A DNA stretch of 64,000 nt, taken from contig JAVMKO010000003.1 of NCBI GenBank assembly GCA_032164245.1, positions 35,897,390 through 35,961,389 on the forward strand, given 5' to 3'. The first letter of the stretch is position 1. Each line of letters opens with the position of its first letter. Positions 37,183 through 49,556 of this stretch are shown in pieces. A program made the position numbers and the translations under genes. Source of the stretch: Sternotherus odoratus. Its lineage: Eukaryota > Chordata > Testudines > Kinosternidae. The notes under the pieces are model-generated. The model was not told the origin of the DNA and did not search any database. It saw nothing but the letters and a program-made list of their open reading frames with translations.

Positions 37183-37562
37183 GGTGTCTAATACTTTAGT
37201 TAGTCTTTAAGGTGCCACAGGACTCTGGGCTGGTCTCCACTAGGGGGGGAAATCGACTGTAGATGCGCAATTTCAGCTACGTTAATAACGTAGCTGAAAT
37301 CGACGTCTCTACAGCCGACTTACCTCCCATCCTCACGGTGGTGGCGGTCGGCAGCGCAGTCCCCCGTCGACTCCAGCTTGTGCCTCTTGAGGAGCTGGAC
37401 TTCCGGAGTCGACGGGGGAGCCGCTGGTGATTGATTTATCGCGTCTTAACGAGACGTGATAAATCGATCACCAAAAGATCAATCCCTGCTGGCTCAAGTG
37501 AAGACAAGCCCTCTGTTACCTCTGCTATTCCAGACTAACACGGCTACCTCTCTGATTCTTAA
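37183..37562 (+). repeat. Short retroposon-like repeat, copy B, interrupted by a DNA element
   Basis: The two halves, TTAGTCTTTAAGGTGCCAC (left of 37227) and CCAGACTAACACGGCTACC (right of 37511), are contiguous in other copies such as 43235-43312. This shows that the 285 bp element between them inserted later. Confidence 0.7.
37227..37511. mobile_element. Three-hairpin DNA element, 285 bp, inserted in a retroposon
   Basis: The ends GGGCTGGTCTCCACT / AGTGAAGACAAGCCC are inverted, and TCT flanks both sides (37224-37226, 37512-37514). Three hairpins follow in order: 37270-37300 (ATTTCAGCTACGTTA and its perfect mirror), 37361-37418 (CCCCCGTCGACTCC ... mirror) and 37426-37472 (GGTGATTGATTTATCGCG ... 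mirror). A second copy is at 56948. Confidence 0.82.
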
Positions 37563-37929
37563 TTCTGGGGTGTTAGTTGTCTAACGACCTTTGTGGATCT
37601 GGGCCTTACTGTTTGAAGGTTTTGCTGTAAAATTTAAAATTGGTAAATGTACAGTGTTCTGAGAGGTGTGTGCCTGTGCATGCACACAGATGAGAGAGAT
37701 GTAGTCCTGAATAGTAATATATACTTGGTGCATCAACTGATGTTGAAGTTGTCTTGTGTACTTCATTCCTCCCAATCAATGTGAAGAATGTTTGGGAGTT
37801 TACCAGTTGCTCCCAGAACAACAGTGCAGCAGTCACAACAGACTTTGTTGGTTTTAAAAACAAACTTCCTGGTTAAGAAAGGAAAACAGTAATGCAAAAT
37901 GAAAATATGTAACAAATTGAAAAAGGGGA

Positions 37930-39763
37930 AACTGATAGCAATGGCTATAAGCTACCAGTCACTAAATGCAGTCAGTTGCTGAGGGAAGCTAAAGATATCA
38001 ATAAAAATATGGGCAGAAGAATTAAAGACAAGAAGAAGGAATTTTTAAAATATGAGGCACAAAAGAAATTCTTGCAGTCTTTTGTTCTTTTATTAGATAG
38101 GGATGGTAAAATTGTCAGTAATGATGCAGAAGGAAAGCAGATGAGTTAAACAAATATTTCTGTTCTGTATTTGGGAAGAAGCTGGAAGACTATCACAGTG
38201 ATAATTAAATGTTTTGTATTCTGACAGAAGTTGCTAAAAGTAAAAACTTTCACATCTGAAGGACTGAATAACTTGCATCCAGGAGTAATAAAATAATTGG
38301 CCGAGGAGCGTTGAGCTATTGATTTAGCTGTTTAACCAGGCTTAGAATATTGGGAATATCTCAGAGGATTGAAAAAAAGCTAATGATGTTCCAGTTTTTA
38401 AAAAAGGATAAAATGATGACCCAAGCAAATATAGGCCAAACAGCTGGAGATTTTTCCTCATCAAAATAGTGGAATTGCTTATGTGGGATGTAATCCGTAA
38501 ATATTTAAAGGATAGAAACATAATTCTGGCAATAAAATTTTTTTATGGAAAAAGGATTTTGTCAAACTGGTTTTTTCATGAGATTATAAATTTGGTGGCA
38601 AAGGCAACATTGACATCGTATATATCTAGACTTCTTTAAGACGTTTGACTTACCACACAACACTCCAATAATTAAATTAGCACTGTACAAAATCAATGCA
38701 ACACATATATTCAATGGTTTAAAAACTGCCTGTTAAAACTTTAGAAGTAATTATAAATAGGGAATCCTCATTCAATGGAAGTGTTTTTAGTGGAGGTACC
38801 AAGGATCTGTTCTTGACCTGATGCTATTCTGAATTTGTTGATCTGGAAAATAACATTAAAAAATTGCTGGTAAAAATTGCAGATAATCCAAAAATTGGAA
38901 GGGTGACACGAGGACAAGATCTTTCTAGAGAGCGATCCATAACCCCTCCTAATCTGGGCTCACTTGAACAGAACGTGTTAACACAGCTAAATGCAAGGTT
39001 ACCTCTAGGAACCATGAGTATAGGTTAATTTTAAAGAATGGCACGTGGGAGGGGGGAGGGGGACGACCGTATTTTGGAAAGCAATTACTCAGAAAGACAT
39101 AAGGCTTATGGTGAATAACCAGTTGATCGTGAGATGAAAATACAATGTGGAGGTTTATAGAGCAAATGCTGTCCTTGGCTGTGTAAGCAGTAGATATAGA
39201 GCTATGTTGTCACCACTGCGTATGGTATTGGTGAGATAATTACTATAATAGTGGCTAGTTCTGGCGGCGGGAGGGGAGGGAGCTACAGGTACAAAATGGT
39301 GCTGACAGATGGGGAAAGGATTCAGAAAAGAGCTACAAGAATGATTTGAGGCCTGGAAACCTATTTTAATGTGAGACTAAAGAAGCTCAAAGAATATTAC
39401 GGAATGACTTGATCACAGTCTGGAGGTACCTGCATGGGGAAAAGATTTCTGATCGTAGCGGGTTCTTTGATCTCTTAGGAAAAAGGCATAGTGAAATCCA
39501 GTGGTTGAAAGCTGAAGATAGACAAATTCAGGCAAAAAGTAAGACACGGTTATTTTTTGTAAAGGATATGAAACAGAGCAATTTACCTAAGAATGTGATG
39601 GCTTGTCCATCACTTGAAGTCTTCAGAGAATTGCTTTTAGAAAGACATTGCTTTAGTTTAGCCAGACATTATGGACTTGATACAGGAATTCTAGGGTCTG
39701 TGTTATGCAGGAGATAAGATTAAATTATTATCATGGTACCTTCTATCTTTAAACTCTATGGAA
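37930..39763 (+). pseudogene. Long degraded CR1 LINE fragment (reverse transcriptase end and 3' UTR)
   Basis: A 1.8 kb stretch follows the order of CR1 ORF2. The part near 38600 reads like YLDFFKTFDLPHN (RT core, frames broken). The part near 38830-38900 is the region around the catalytic FADD box, here mutated to IADN. It ends in the 3' UTR (TCACAGTCTGGAGGTACC, then GTGTTATGCAGGAGA and AAACTCTATGG). Many stops and indels are present. The 102-codon open frame at 39409-39717 is an accident of the 3' part. Confidence 0.75.
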
Positions 39764-39971
39764 AACCATGTCCTTACAGAGCTGTTTTGTTAATATTTGG
39801 TGGTTGTCAGTTGTCTTAATCTGAGGTGCAGGACAATTGAAGTTAATCTCAAACCCAAATGAAGAATTAATGCTCTATGTACAACAATCTGAATTTATTT
39901 AAAAACCAGCATCATGTCCCTTCTGAAAAATCCTATGAACTGTCAAGGATCCACCATTGCTCATAACACCT

Positions 39972-40723
39972 TGTCAGGATTGCCTCCCCACTCTGAACTC
40001 TAGGGTAAAGATGTGGGGACCCGCATGAAAAAAAGAAATGACCTCCCCCAAGCTTATTTTACCATCTTAGGTTAAAACTTTTTCCCCAGAACACAAACTT
40101 CTTCTGTGTCTGGACTTGGTTCACTGCCACCAAGCCCACAAAACAATGGGTTTTGGTAGTTTGAGACCCCTTCTTCCTCCAACCACAAAATCCCCAAACT
40201 TATCCTCCCTCCCTGGGAAGCTTGAGGGGGAAAAACCCCCTCACTTTTTCTGTGAGACTTTTTTCCTGCTTGAAAGCCTCAATCTACACACTGGAAAACA
40301 AGCAGTCAGATTCTTAAAAGGAAGATTTTAATTAAAGAAAAAGAGAGGCATAAATCCCTTGTACAGAAATCAATAGGAAAAAATCCACTTTCATCACAAA
40401 GGATTGACCCCTCTCTAAGGATTCTCCTTCTGCTGAAGCTTAAAAGTATAATGAACACAGCTAATTTCCACAGTGGATAATTTATCAAGTGATATAATTC
40501 AAGCATACAATTCACTTACTGCTGAACTTGACTTGTTAGAAGATGTGGTTCATCCCATAGCTGGAGAAGAACAGAAGGAGAGAGATAAACCAAAACTAAA
40601 ACTCTGACCTCGAGGTTGATTAGCATATCTGGTTCCTATTGGTCCCTATTCCCCTCTCAGCTTACCTTTAGCTTAACCCCTTATAGGTAAACAGTAATTC
40701 TAGGCTACTTTACACTTATGACA
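39972..40723. mobile_element. Solo LTR, 752 bp, with 5 bp target duplication
   Basis: It starts TGTCAGGATTGCC and ends CTTATGACA (TG...CA). CACCT flanks both sides (39967-39971 and 40724-40728), the mark of LTR-element integration. No internal retroviral genes remain, so it is a solo LTR left by recombination. It is about 80-90% like the copy at 44409 by eye. Confidence 0.88.
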
Positions 40724-41117
40724 CACCTCCAGATCAGAGTGAGGCACAATCTGTTCAGGGTACAGTCCACAAGGAGCTCCCTCCTCATGTGGGCTGGGGG
40801 AGGGTAAAATGAGTAGTTTTTGATGGTGGCGCCAACTCTAGGAGCTACAGACTTTTCCTATGCAGGGCCATGGGCACCATCAGCACTAGGGATAGATGAG
40901 AGGCAGAGTCTGGGCCTCCCTTAGGACTAGATTGGGGCACTCTGAAGCACTAGTTCCCCTCCATCCTCCTTGAGCCATGTGGGGAACAGAAAAAGCACCA
41001 CCAGCTGGGAAGTAGACAAGCCCAGGAGTTAGGGAGAATTCAGTAAGAGATGCCCACCTCACTCCTGGACCATTATGGCATTTTGGATGCTGGTGTTGTC
41101 ATCAATGTGCCTTGAGG

Positions 41118-41461
41118 GGAGTTTTGATAGCTGCTTTCGACTACCTGAAAGGGGGTTCCAAAGAGGATGGGTCTAGACTATTCTCAGTGGTATCAGATGA
41201 CCGAACAAGGAGTAATGGTCTCAAGTTGCAGTGGGGAAGGTTTTAGGTTGGATGTTAGGAACATCTTTCTCATTAGGAGGGTGGTGAAGCACTGGGTTAC
41301 CTAGGGAGGTGTTGGAATCTCCTTCCTTAGGCGTTTTTAAGGTCAGGCTTGACAATGCCCTGGCTGGGATGATTTAGTTGGGGATTGGTCCTGCTTTGAG
41401 CAGGGGGTTGGACTAGATGACCTCTGGAGGTCCCTTCCAACCCTGCTATTCTATAATTCTG
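41118..41461 (+). repeat. CR1 LINE 3' end, 0.34 kb
   Basis: CTACCTGAAAGGGGGTTCC, AAGGAGTAATGGTCTCAAG, GGGAGGTGTTGGAATCTCC and GGGGGTTGGACTAGATGACC, ending in TTCTATAATTCT, form a well-preserved CR1 3' end, including the ATTCT-type terminal repeats. Confidence 0.93.
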
Positions 41462-43189
41462 TTTAGACTCTGAAAACATTTTTTTTTTATTTGCTGGCTG
41501 GCTGTGCTCCCACCTCTTCCTTCCTACTGCCTCTCTGCTGTCCTTGTCCTTCATGCTCCTTACCAGCTTTTCTTGCCTCTCTTCTCTACGCACCCAATGT
41601 CCCTTTCCCCTTCCTCTTTCCCACTGTTGCTCTTGTTAACACCTCCTACAGCTTTCCCCAGTTATTCTATCTCAGATTCTATAATTCATTTAAAAACATT
41701 CCACAAAAAATAGAAAGCAAATCCTGGAACTCAGATTTTAAGAAAAAGCTGAAATAAAAGCTGTCTGGCAAACTAGATAGTTAATTAGTTTTTCTGAGCT
41801 GTCATATGAAGAAACTTGCTACAGTTTTGTTCAATAAGCTACATTTTCTTCTTTGCTCATACCTGTATGAAAATTTGACAGCTCCTAAATGATACAGGAA
41901 AGGTTGCATCTGTGTGTGTTGCTGTCACTATTCAGGCTTTGTACTCTCCTGTATTGGATTGTGAAGTCAGCGTTTTTTCTTTTTCTTTTTTTCTTTTTTT
42001 TTTTTTATTGCCAGACTAGCTGCTGGCATTTACATTGCCCATTTATAGTACAAAGTAAATGGAGCTGTCTCTGCTCTGGTATTCCCATACATAGTGACTG
42101 ATCTCATTGCAGACTCAGCCGTCCCATGCTTTCTAGCGAACAGGGGGTGCTTTCCATAAAAAGGATTTTCAGGGAATCTGATATATTCTTATATAATTTA
42201 TATTTTCTCTGTTGCAGTAGGTTGGTTCTGTGTTGATAATGCCTTGGTATAGTAATTTTCTTTGGGATGAGAACTTTAAGTCTTCTCTTAAAATGTGTTG
42301 GTATGTTATCAGAATTGCTTGCCGTATACATTCACTTGTGGTACATTGGTCTACTAGTTTTGAAGTGGTGTGTCCAATAGATCTGATGTTTGACGTTGCC
42401 AATAATACAAGAAGTACTCCCTGAAATCTTGCTTGAGATCCTTCATGATAGGTAATTCGGCTTTGTGAATTAACTTTTCAGAAGTCTAAAAAGTTGAACT
42501 ATTTTTAAATGGTCTTTCTATTCTGTTCTTAGCGATCAAAACATTTAATTTTACCATGACTTTAGGTTTGACTCTGAAGACCTTTCCTTTACAAAGTCAG
42601 AGGATTAAATTCTAGTTTGTTTGCTTGTCCAGTCATCCTATATGGCTAAATATCTGAGCTATGTTGTCTTTTGACTCTTTAAATTAAAAAGAAATAGTGG
42701 TGCTATCCAATTTATTTTTTTTATGCTGATTATAGAAACAATTTTTAAAAATATAGCTAACTTGGTTTCGAATAATTTTGATGGAAGACCTATGAACAAA
42801 TGCCTTTGTACCCATTTGTGCTTCAGATTTTTCTGATAGTTCTTTCCTAAGTAACCCAAATTAAACTCTGTAACTGTGTGATCTTTTTCTACTAAGTGAA
42901 TCGTAATCACTGGGGTTGGGGAATTGTCCGGAAAAATACAACTGTTACCTTTTGGGATGCAAATTACATACACACTTACAAAAATTAGTCCTTTGTATAT
43001 GATGCTTATTTGCTTTATAAATGTGTTCCCCTTTTTATTGTGTAAAAGATCCATGCAAACAGGGAGACTGACTATATACAGGAGAAAGAGTGAAACTGAC
43101 TATGCACAAAGTAAAATTGAAAGGGGGAGAACCAGAATATATTTTGCTAGTCTTTTGTGTATAGTAATTTATATTACTGTTCCATTCTA
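41462..43189. other. Intron 1 sequence, no gene recognised
   Basis: AT-rich, with a T-rich tract at about 41970-42007. Open frames at 41491-43238 show no family features. Confidence 0.5.
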
Positions 43190-43318
43190 TGCATCCGACG
43201 AAGTGAGCTATAGCTCACGAAAGCTTATGCTGAAATAAACTAGTTAGTCTCGAAGGTGCTACAAGTATTCCTCGCTTTCTTTATGGATACAGACTAACAT
43301 GGCTGCTATTCTTGAAGT
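43190..43318 (+). repeat. Short dispersed retroposon-like repeat, copy C
   Basis: GCATCCGACGAAGTGAGC, CACGAAAGCTTATGCTG, TTAGTCTCGAAGGTGCTAC and GATACAGACTAACATGGCTG follow the same order as the inverted copy at 32212 and the split copy at 37183. Confidence 0.7.
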
Positions 43319-44408
43319 AATTTACTGGTACTTGTAACAAGAGTAGCTAAAAAGATGGTAAGATGTGATAGATATAGATATAGATCTGTGTTCCTTTAAA
43401 TCTATTACTGAAACAACAATTCCTGCACCTCCTCCACCTGGTACAACAAGGTTTGAGAAGCCACACCTAATTTAAAATTATAAATGTCAACTAATCTATA
43501 GTTCACCTAGAACTGTCTACTGCCAACAGGTTCTGACTCTTTCTTCATGATCTATGCACTTGTGCATGTTCCTGGCAAAATCATCTTGTAATCTGTTGCC
43601 TGTAGAGATGGGCATGACTAAAAGATAGCTCAAATACTCTCAAACTTTGGATGAGTTAAAAGCATAGATCTGAAGCTAGTGCTTAGAGTCCATCATTATA
43701 CTATATTATACCTATGAGGAAAAAGTTAGAGGCCTTGGGGAAAGAGAAGAGCAGGGAGGTTGTTTTTAAAGTATGGCTAGCAAAGTGACACTGCTAATTT
43801 TGTGTGTTGTATTATCAAATTGCTTAAAATAATAGGTTTTGTTCTTTTTGCAAGTCTAAACAAAGTTTTTGTTTTTTCTGGGGGGGGGGAGAGGCAGGAA
43901 GAGAAGCTCAGTTTATTATCTGAAAATTCATCTATGTGGCATTTGTTTTTCTGCTTTGCTTGCCAAAGATGAACATTATTATTATTTATTATTTTTGGAT
44001 TCCAAACAGGGCTGATATTCTGTTTCACATCCACATAACATAACAATGGCTCTCCCTCTTCCTAAAAAGAAACAATAACCTGGAATAAAAACTTAAAGCC
44101 TTATCCTACCTTTAATGCAGGCTACATTCCTTTTGAATTACCTGGGGTTTTTGTAATTTTGTGCGCCTTCTGATTGAGGAAGGGTTAGTAATTTGTGTAT
44201 GGGTAGATCTAGTCGGAAAATTACTACTCTGGCATATGACACCCTCTGTATTAATGACTGGAGATCTCCAAGCCAGATGTGGTGATGGAATATGCAAATA
44301 GTCTCTAATGTAGGATCTCATTTGGCCTCATTTCTACAGTGATGCCACTGATATTTACTGGACTTCTATGTACACCTTCTAAATTGGAGGGAGCAGCAGA
44401 AATACTGC

Positions 44409-45174
44409 TGTCAGGATTGCCTCTCCACTCTGGGGTAAAGATGTGGGGACCCACATGAAAAAAGAAAATAACCCCCCAAGCTTATTTTACCAGCTTAGGT
44501 TAAAACTTTTCCCCCCAGAACACAAACTTCTCCTGTGTCTGGACTTGACATATCAGCTGCCACCACCAATTTAAGCCCACAAAACAATGGGTTTGGGTAA
44601 ATTGGAACCCCTCCGTTAATCCCCCCCAACCCCCTACCTTTACCTGGGAGAGGCTTGAGAAAACAAAGGAAAAAAACTCTCACTTTCTGGGAGACTTGCC
44701 CGATCCAAACCAGGATCTATCCAATGGAAACAAGCAGCCAGAGTCTTAAAAGAAAGATTTTAATTAAAGAAAAAGAAAAGCATAAATCCCTTGTACAGAA
44801 ATTAATTAAAAAAAACAAAAACCCCACTTGTATCACACAGCATCACTGACCCCCTCCCTGGGAATTCTTCCTCTGCTAAAGCTTAACAGTATAAGAAACA
44901 CCGTGGATCAATTATCCAGTCATACAGTTCAAGCATACAATTCACTTACTGCTGAACTTGACTTGTTAGAAGATTATAGATAGGTAGAGTAAAAGACATA
45001 GGTGTGGTTCATCCCATAGCCGGAGAGAACAGCGTGAGAGAGAGAAACCAAAACTAAAACTCTTTTTGTCTCGAGGTTGATTAGCATCTCCGGTTCCTCT
45101 TCCCCTCTCAGGCTACCTTCAGGTTAACCCTTTACGGGTAAAAAGTAATTCTAGGCTACTTTATACTTATGACA
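44409..45174. mobile_element. Solo LTR, 766 bp, same family as 39972
   Basis: It starts TGTCAGGATTGCC and ends CTTATGACA with the same internal order as the 39972 copy. The flanks (ACTGC left, GGAGT right) do not match, unlike that copy, so the site has been altered or the LTR arose by recombination between two elements. Confidence 0.85.
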
Positions 45175-45242
45175 GGAGTGGTACAGCTAACTTGCCAAAC
45201 TTGTCCTTGGCTGGAAAGATTATTCAAGGGGCAACAGAATAG

Positions 45243-45356
<114 letters not shown>

Positions 45357-45626
45357 TAAGTGGAAGAGATATTTAATCTGAAATTCTCTTCCACATTCTT
45401 ATATATACTTGGGAGCATAGGGCTGCTTTTGTTTTTCCTGAGTTAGTACATGCACTTCTAACTTAATAAATACATTGAGATTGCCAAGAATCAATCGAGA
45501 GCTGATGATAGGAATTCTTTAAGTGGCATCTCTGTTGCAAAGAGAGGGTAAGAATAGTAGTATAAAATTCATGAAATCTTACTTATAAACTGACATCCAG
45601 TTTGTTTTGTTTTTTCCCCCCCCCAG

Positions 45627-45683
45627 ATTATAAAAGCACTTAAGGGACTTCAGGATTTGAATATTTCACTGGACGTTCTAGTG
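45627..45683 (+). CDS. ELOA-like: Elongin-A-like exon 2
   Basis: This is a 57-base, phase 0-0 exon coding for residues 27-45 (IIKALKGLQDLNISLDVLV). A long pyrimidine tract and CCCCAG precede it, and GTAAGTG follows. It corresponds to the helix of the TFIIS N-terminal (LW) domain that in elongin A reads LLKYLKKL...ITVDILA. The length and phase are the same as I recall for the elongin A exon. Confidence 0.9.
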
Positions 45684-47819
45684 GTAAGTGACAAATTGTG
45701 TGCTGAAAGATTTCATCTCTGAAGTTATTTGTGGCATTTTCAGTGATTTGCAATGGTAGAAGCTAGGAAAGTTGCTGCACCTTGCAATTCTGAATCCTAA
45801 TCCCAATTAATTTTTAATGTAAAAAGTTATGAGACCATGGAGTCTTTTTCCAAATGCCACCCAGAAGCACTTCGCCTCGTCTAGCAAATATGGCAGCATG
45901 GCAGATAGTGACAATATTAGGCTCTTCTACTGAGTATTCAGAGAACAAAACCCCACACTGGTTGAGTTTTCCTCCAAGTGCAATGTTTTGTGTAAATATG
46001 ATGGAGTAGTTTTGTATGCTCACAATTATATTTTATATTTACATGTGCTTTGATTCTGTACCTAAGATGAAACAAACATGACCACTTCATATTTTAGATG
46101 CGTGATTACTCTTCCATTCCTCAAAGGAACACAAAATCCCTTCTTAATTGTGATTCTGCAGTTAGAACAAGCATCCTAGTAGTCGTAGGTTAATGATGCT
46201 CTAGCCAGTACTTTATTTTTCATATCATCCCACGTCCTAACAGATTTTCTGCGATAAGCAGTGTCAATACGTATATGGGAGACTTTGTATTATAGGGCAT
46301 AGGTTTGGTATTTAGGAGGCAGCATTTTTCTTCCTTGCAGTTGCTAGTGAACCAGTTCTCCATCTTGGTGTTAGGGAGTTCTGTATAGCAAGGTCCTAAC
46401 TACTTGTGGACTGTCAAAATGCCCTGATATTTTCCACAAGAGGAAATGTATTCTCTTGGGTATCCTGGCCAATTTCCAAATCTCATAATAGCATTTTGCA
46501 TGCCTAAATTCAGGTTTAGTTCTATGTGGATATGATATTCTTCACTCTGTGTGATACCTGAGTGTGCAGTGTCGCTGCACTTCAGTACTGGCTAAAGTAA
46601 CCCCCTTCACAAAATGATTAGATATTTTAAAATCAGATAACACTGAGGATACTTATTGAACTGAAGTTTTCTGACATTGTTCATAATAATGTGACAGGCC
46701 ATTTGGAATCCTTTAAGAGAAGTGGAGAAAGAGGATGACCGTTATAATTAAGGATTCTATATCATTTTATCTACTGTTCTCATTCTATCATGAGATGTTT
46801 CAAAAATTAATCGTAGGAAAAGCTAGAGCTCCTCTTGTATGAATTTCAAGCATACTGGGAACCATCATACTCGTAGGAAGCACTGCTGAAAAGTTTTGGA
46901 TTATGTCACTGAAGCCCCTTCTGCATTAAGTGAAATAATTATTTTTTGAAGAGCCACATGGACAGCTGGCTGTGCAGGAAAAGCACACATATAACACTTA
47001 TTTGCAGATGTCACAGGAATGTCCTCTCGCATACCTCTTCAAGTTCTCTCCAGTTAACCGTGAACTTAGTGTAGGACTCACCATGGTTGCTAGAGGGGCC
47101 TCACTGAGATGGATCAATCAGGGCAAACCCCAAAGAACAGGGAAGCCAATCCCCCCAAATTGGTGGTTTATTCTAATAATTAGATTAATCAAGCCAGCAA
47201 CAAAACAGCTTCTACAATACCTTACTGATTACCCCAAATCTCCTCTAAAGCAATCCATCCAGGGGTTCCCACTCAGACAGCTAATTTGAATATGGTGAGG
47301 ATTACTGAAAATCTTATTCACCATCTGTAAAGTTCTACCAATCCAAAGAGATTGGACACCCTTACTCACCAGGTCAATGAATATTTCAGATTTTACCCAA
47401 ATACGTGCTTGCAGTCAATTCCTATTAACTAATCTAAGACTTGATTTAAAATGAAGATATGAATAAAGTTCTCAGATCAGTTTCATAGCAGAGTTGGTGA
47501 GCTTCTGAGTTGTAAAAAGTTCTTTCAGAATCAATTCCTTAGATTATAGTTCCATAGGCGGTCCATATGCAGAGTTTGTTTAAATTCTTCTGTGAGAAAT
47601 AGCAGGGTAATCCAGAATGTAGCTGGAGACCTCAGTCTTGTGATTTAAACTTCCCCTGACAAAGTTCAAGCAGATCTGAGAGGAGCAGGAATAGGTCCCC
47701 AAAGCTGAAGCTCATCTGATAAACCTCTTGTCATAGCAGGTATTCCTTAGATGAAGAATAGGTAATGTACATTGTTGCTTTAAAGTCCATTAGTATTTCC
47801 TTTGTGTGCACAGGTAATT

Positions 47820-49556
47820 TAGGGTGACCAGATGTCCCGATTTTATCGGGACAGTCCCGATTTTTGTGTGTCTGTCCCGAGTCCCGATCAGACTCCCGTC
47901 GGGACTCGTCTTGTCCCGATTTTTGCAGATGATCCCTGGCGCGCAGGGCTCATGAAGGCAACATGGCCCCGCCCACTGCTCCAGGCAGCCATGTGCTGCC
48001 TGCGTGAGCCCTGCCCAGGCAGGGCTCATCTCTAAAGTTTCGGATCGGGAGAGTGCTGCAGCTAACTTCCTGCCCCGAGACAGATCGCAGCCTGCTCCTG
48101 TCCTTTCCCCCCCACCTCTCCGGCTGACAGAGACTGGGGAGGACCCTCCCACACAATCAGGCAGCGCCCGGCCGGCCCCGCAGGAAGGGGGGGAGGTGAG
48201 GGGAGACAGCACAGCATTTCAGGGGGGTAGCAGGAGGTGGGCTGGCAGCAGCAAGCAATGGCCAGCCCAGGTCAGGAGAGCTCTGTCTCTGCCCCCCTGC
48301 CTGCCTCAGAAGCATGCTGCTTGCTGCCTGTAAGGAGGGGGGGGGGAGCCCACTCCCCCCCCCACACCGAAACAGAGAGCCTCCATCTACCGTGGCCTGC
48401 TCCTGCACCCCTCCCCCCCTGCTGAGTCCATAATTGGCCCCACACCCCAGGAGGTGATGATGGCCAGGAGGACAGGTCTCTCACCTTCCTGCTGCCTGTG
48501 GGGCATGCATGGTGCAGGCGCCAGCAGAAGAGGGTGGGGGAAGAGACCCCCCCCCCCAACCCCACCTCCCAAACCTGGATCCAGCCAGCCACCCTGCTGG
48601 ATACTTCCTGGCTGGCCCCAGCCCCAGGCATCCCCCCACCTCACTGGATCCCAGGAGCAGCTACAGGAGAGGAGCAGACGAATGAACCTGCCTGCTTGCC
48701 AGATACTCCCCAGGACAGGACAGCCACCCCAGGTAAGCACCCCCAGCCTGGGACTCCCTTGGCCCCTGGCAGGTGACAGGTCCCTCTGGCGTTTGGGGGA
48801 GGGGAGCTTTGTTGCATGATGCAGCAGTGATTACCTGCAAGCCCCCCGTTGCTTGCAGGTAATCACTATATGATTATAAAGTGGAGGGGAAGATCTTATT
48901 CTACTCCTAGCAGAGACATTTTTCTTTTACCTTAATTATACTACCTTAGGGGCTATAACATATTACCAAAGTTCAATACAGAGTTTCTAAAACAAGGTTA
49001 TATGAAAAGGCATAATACAAAAGTCATATAAAAGTTAAACAAAAATGCATAATGCAGAGATTTATCTACAGGCGGGGGAGCGTAGGAGGGGTAGTGTGAA
49101 CAACACACTGTGCATGTATTGGGGGGAAGTCTCTGGGCATAGGTAAGTGTCAGAGGTTGCATCCTCCTCCCCAGCAGAGTGTGTGCAGACCACCTTGCTC
49201 ATGGCAGAGCCAAGGAAAGGAGGCACCTGCTCTGCACATGCTGATTCTACCCAGAGCAGGCTGGGTCTGACTTTGCAACCAGGATCCTGCGCCCATGTCT
49301 GTCCTGCAGCTTTGGCCGGGGGTTGGAGCCGGAGCCCTGTGCCCCTGACCCCATGCTTTCTACAGGCCTACAGGCTTTTTTCAGCTTCCTAGGGCTGTGT
49401 ACCCCCTCTCATGGCTCCGATCAGGGCTCTGCACCTTTGCCGCTGGTGCCCCGCCCCCCGCCATCCCATCCCATCCCCCATCCCCCCCCCCCCCCCCCCC
49501 CCCCCCCGCTCATGGAGTGTGTCCTGATATTTCACTCTTCCCATCTGGTCACCCTA
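47820..49556. mobile_element. hAT-type non-autonomous element, 1,737 bp, with perfect 8 bp duplication
   Basis: The ends TAGGGTGACCAGATG / CATCTGGTCACCCTA are exact inverted copies over about 15 bases, flanked by AGGTAATT on both sides (47812-47819 and 49557-49564). Inside is GC-rich cargo without a transposase, a 17 bp-arm hairpin (48826-48842 / 48851-48867), a TCCCGATTTT-type motif repeated near the left end, and a 28-base C run at about 49480-49507. The many overlapping frames are composition artefacts. Confidence 0.88.

Larger units (their letters stand above)
35903..37609. mobile_element. Older interspersed repeat hosting nested insertions
   Basis: The left end near 35903-35930 (ATGTGATCCATAAAGCCC) and the right end near 37590-37609 (TTTGTGGATCTGGGCCTTA) are inverted over GATCCAYAAAG. 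The interior has repeated AGGTGCCTAAG / TTAGGCACCT words, known to me from a common sauropsid repeat, family unnamed. It is split by a hAT element (36406-36798) and by a short retroposon at about 37183-37562. Confidence 0.55.

Noticed and set aside
39409..39717. A 102-codon open frame
   Set aside because: It is the 3' part of a CR1 LINE, recognisable by its order of CR1 3' UTR words; a chance open frame.
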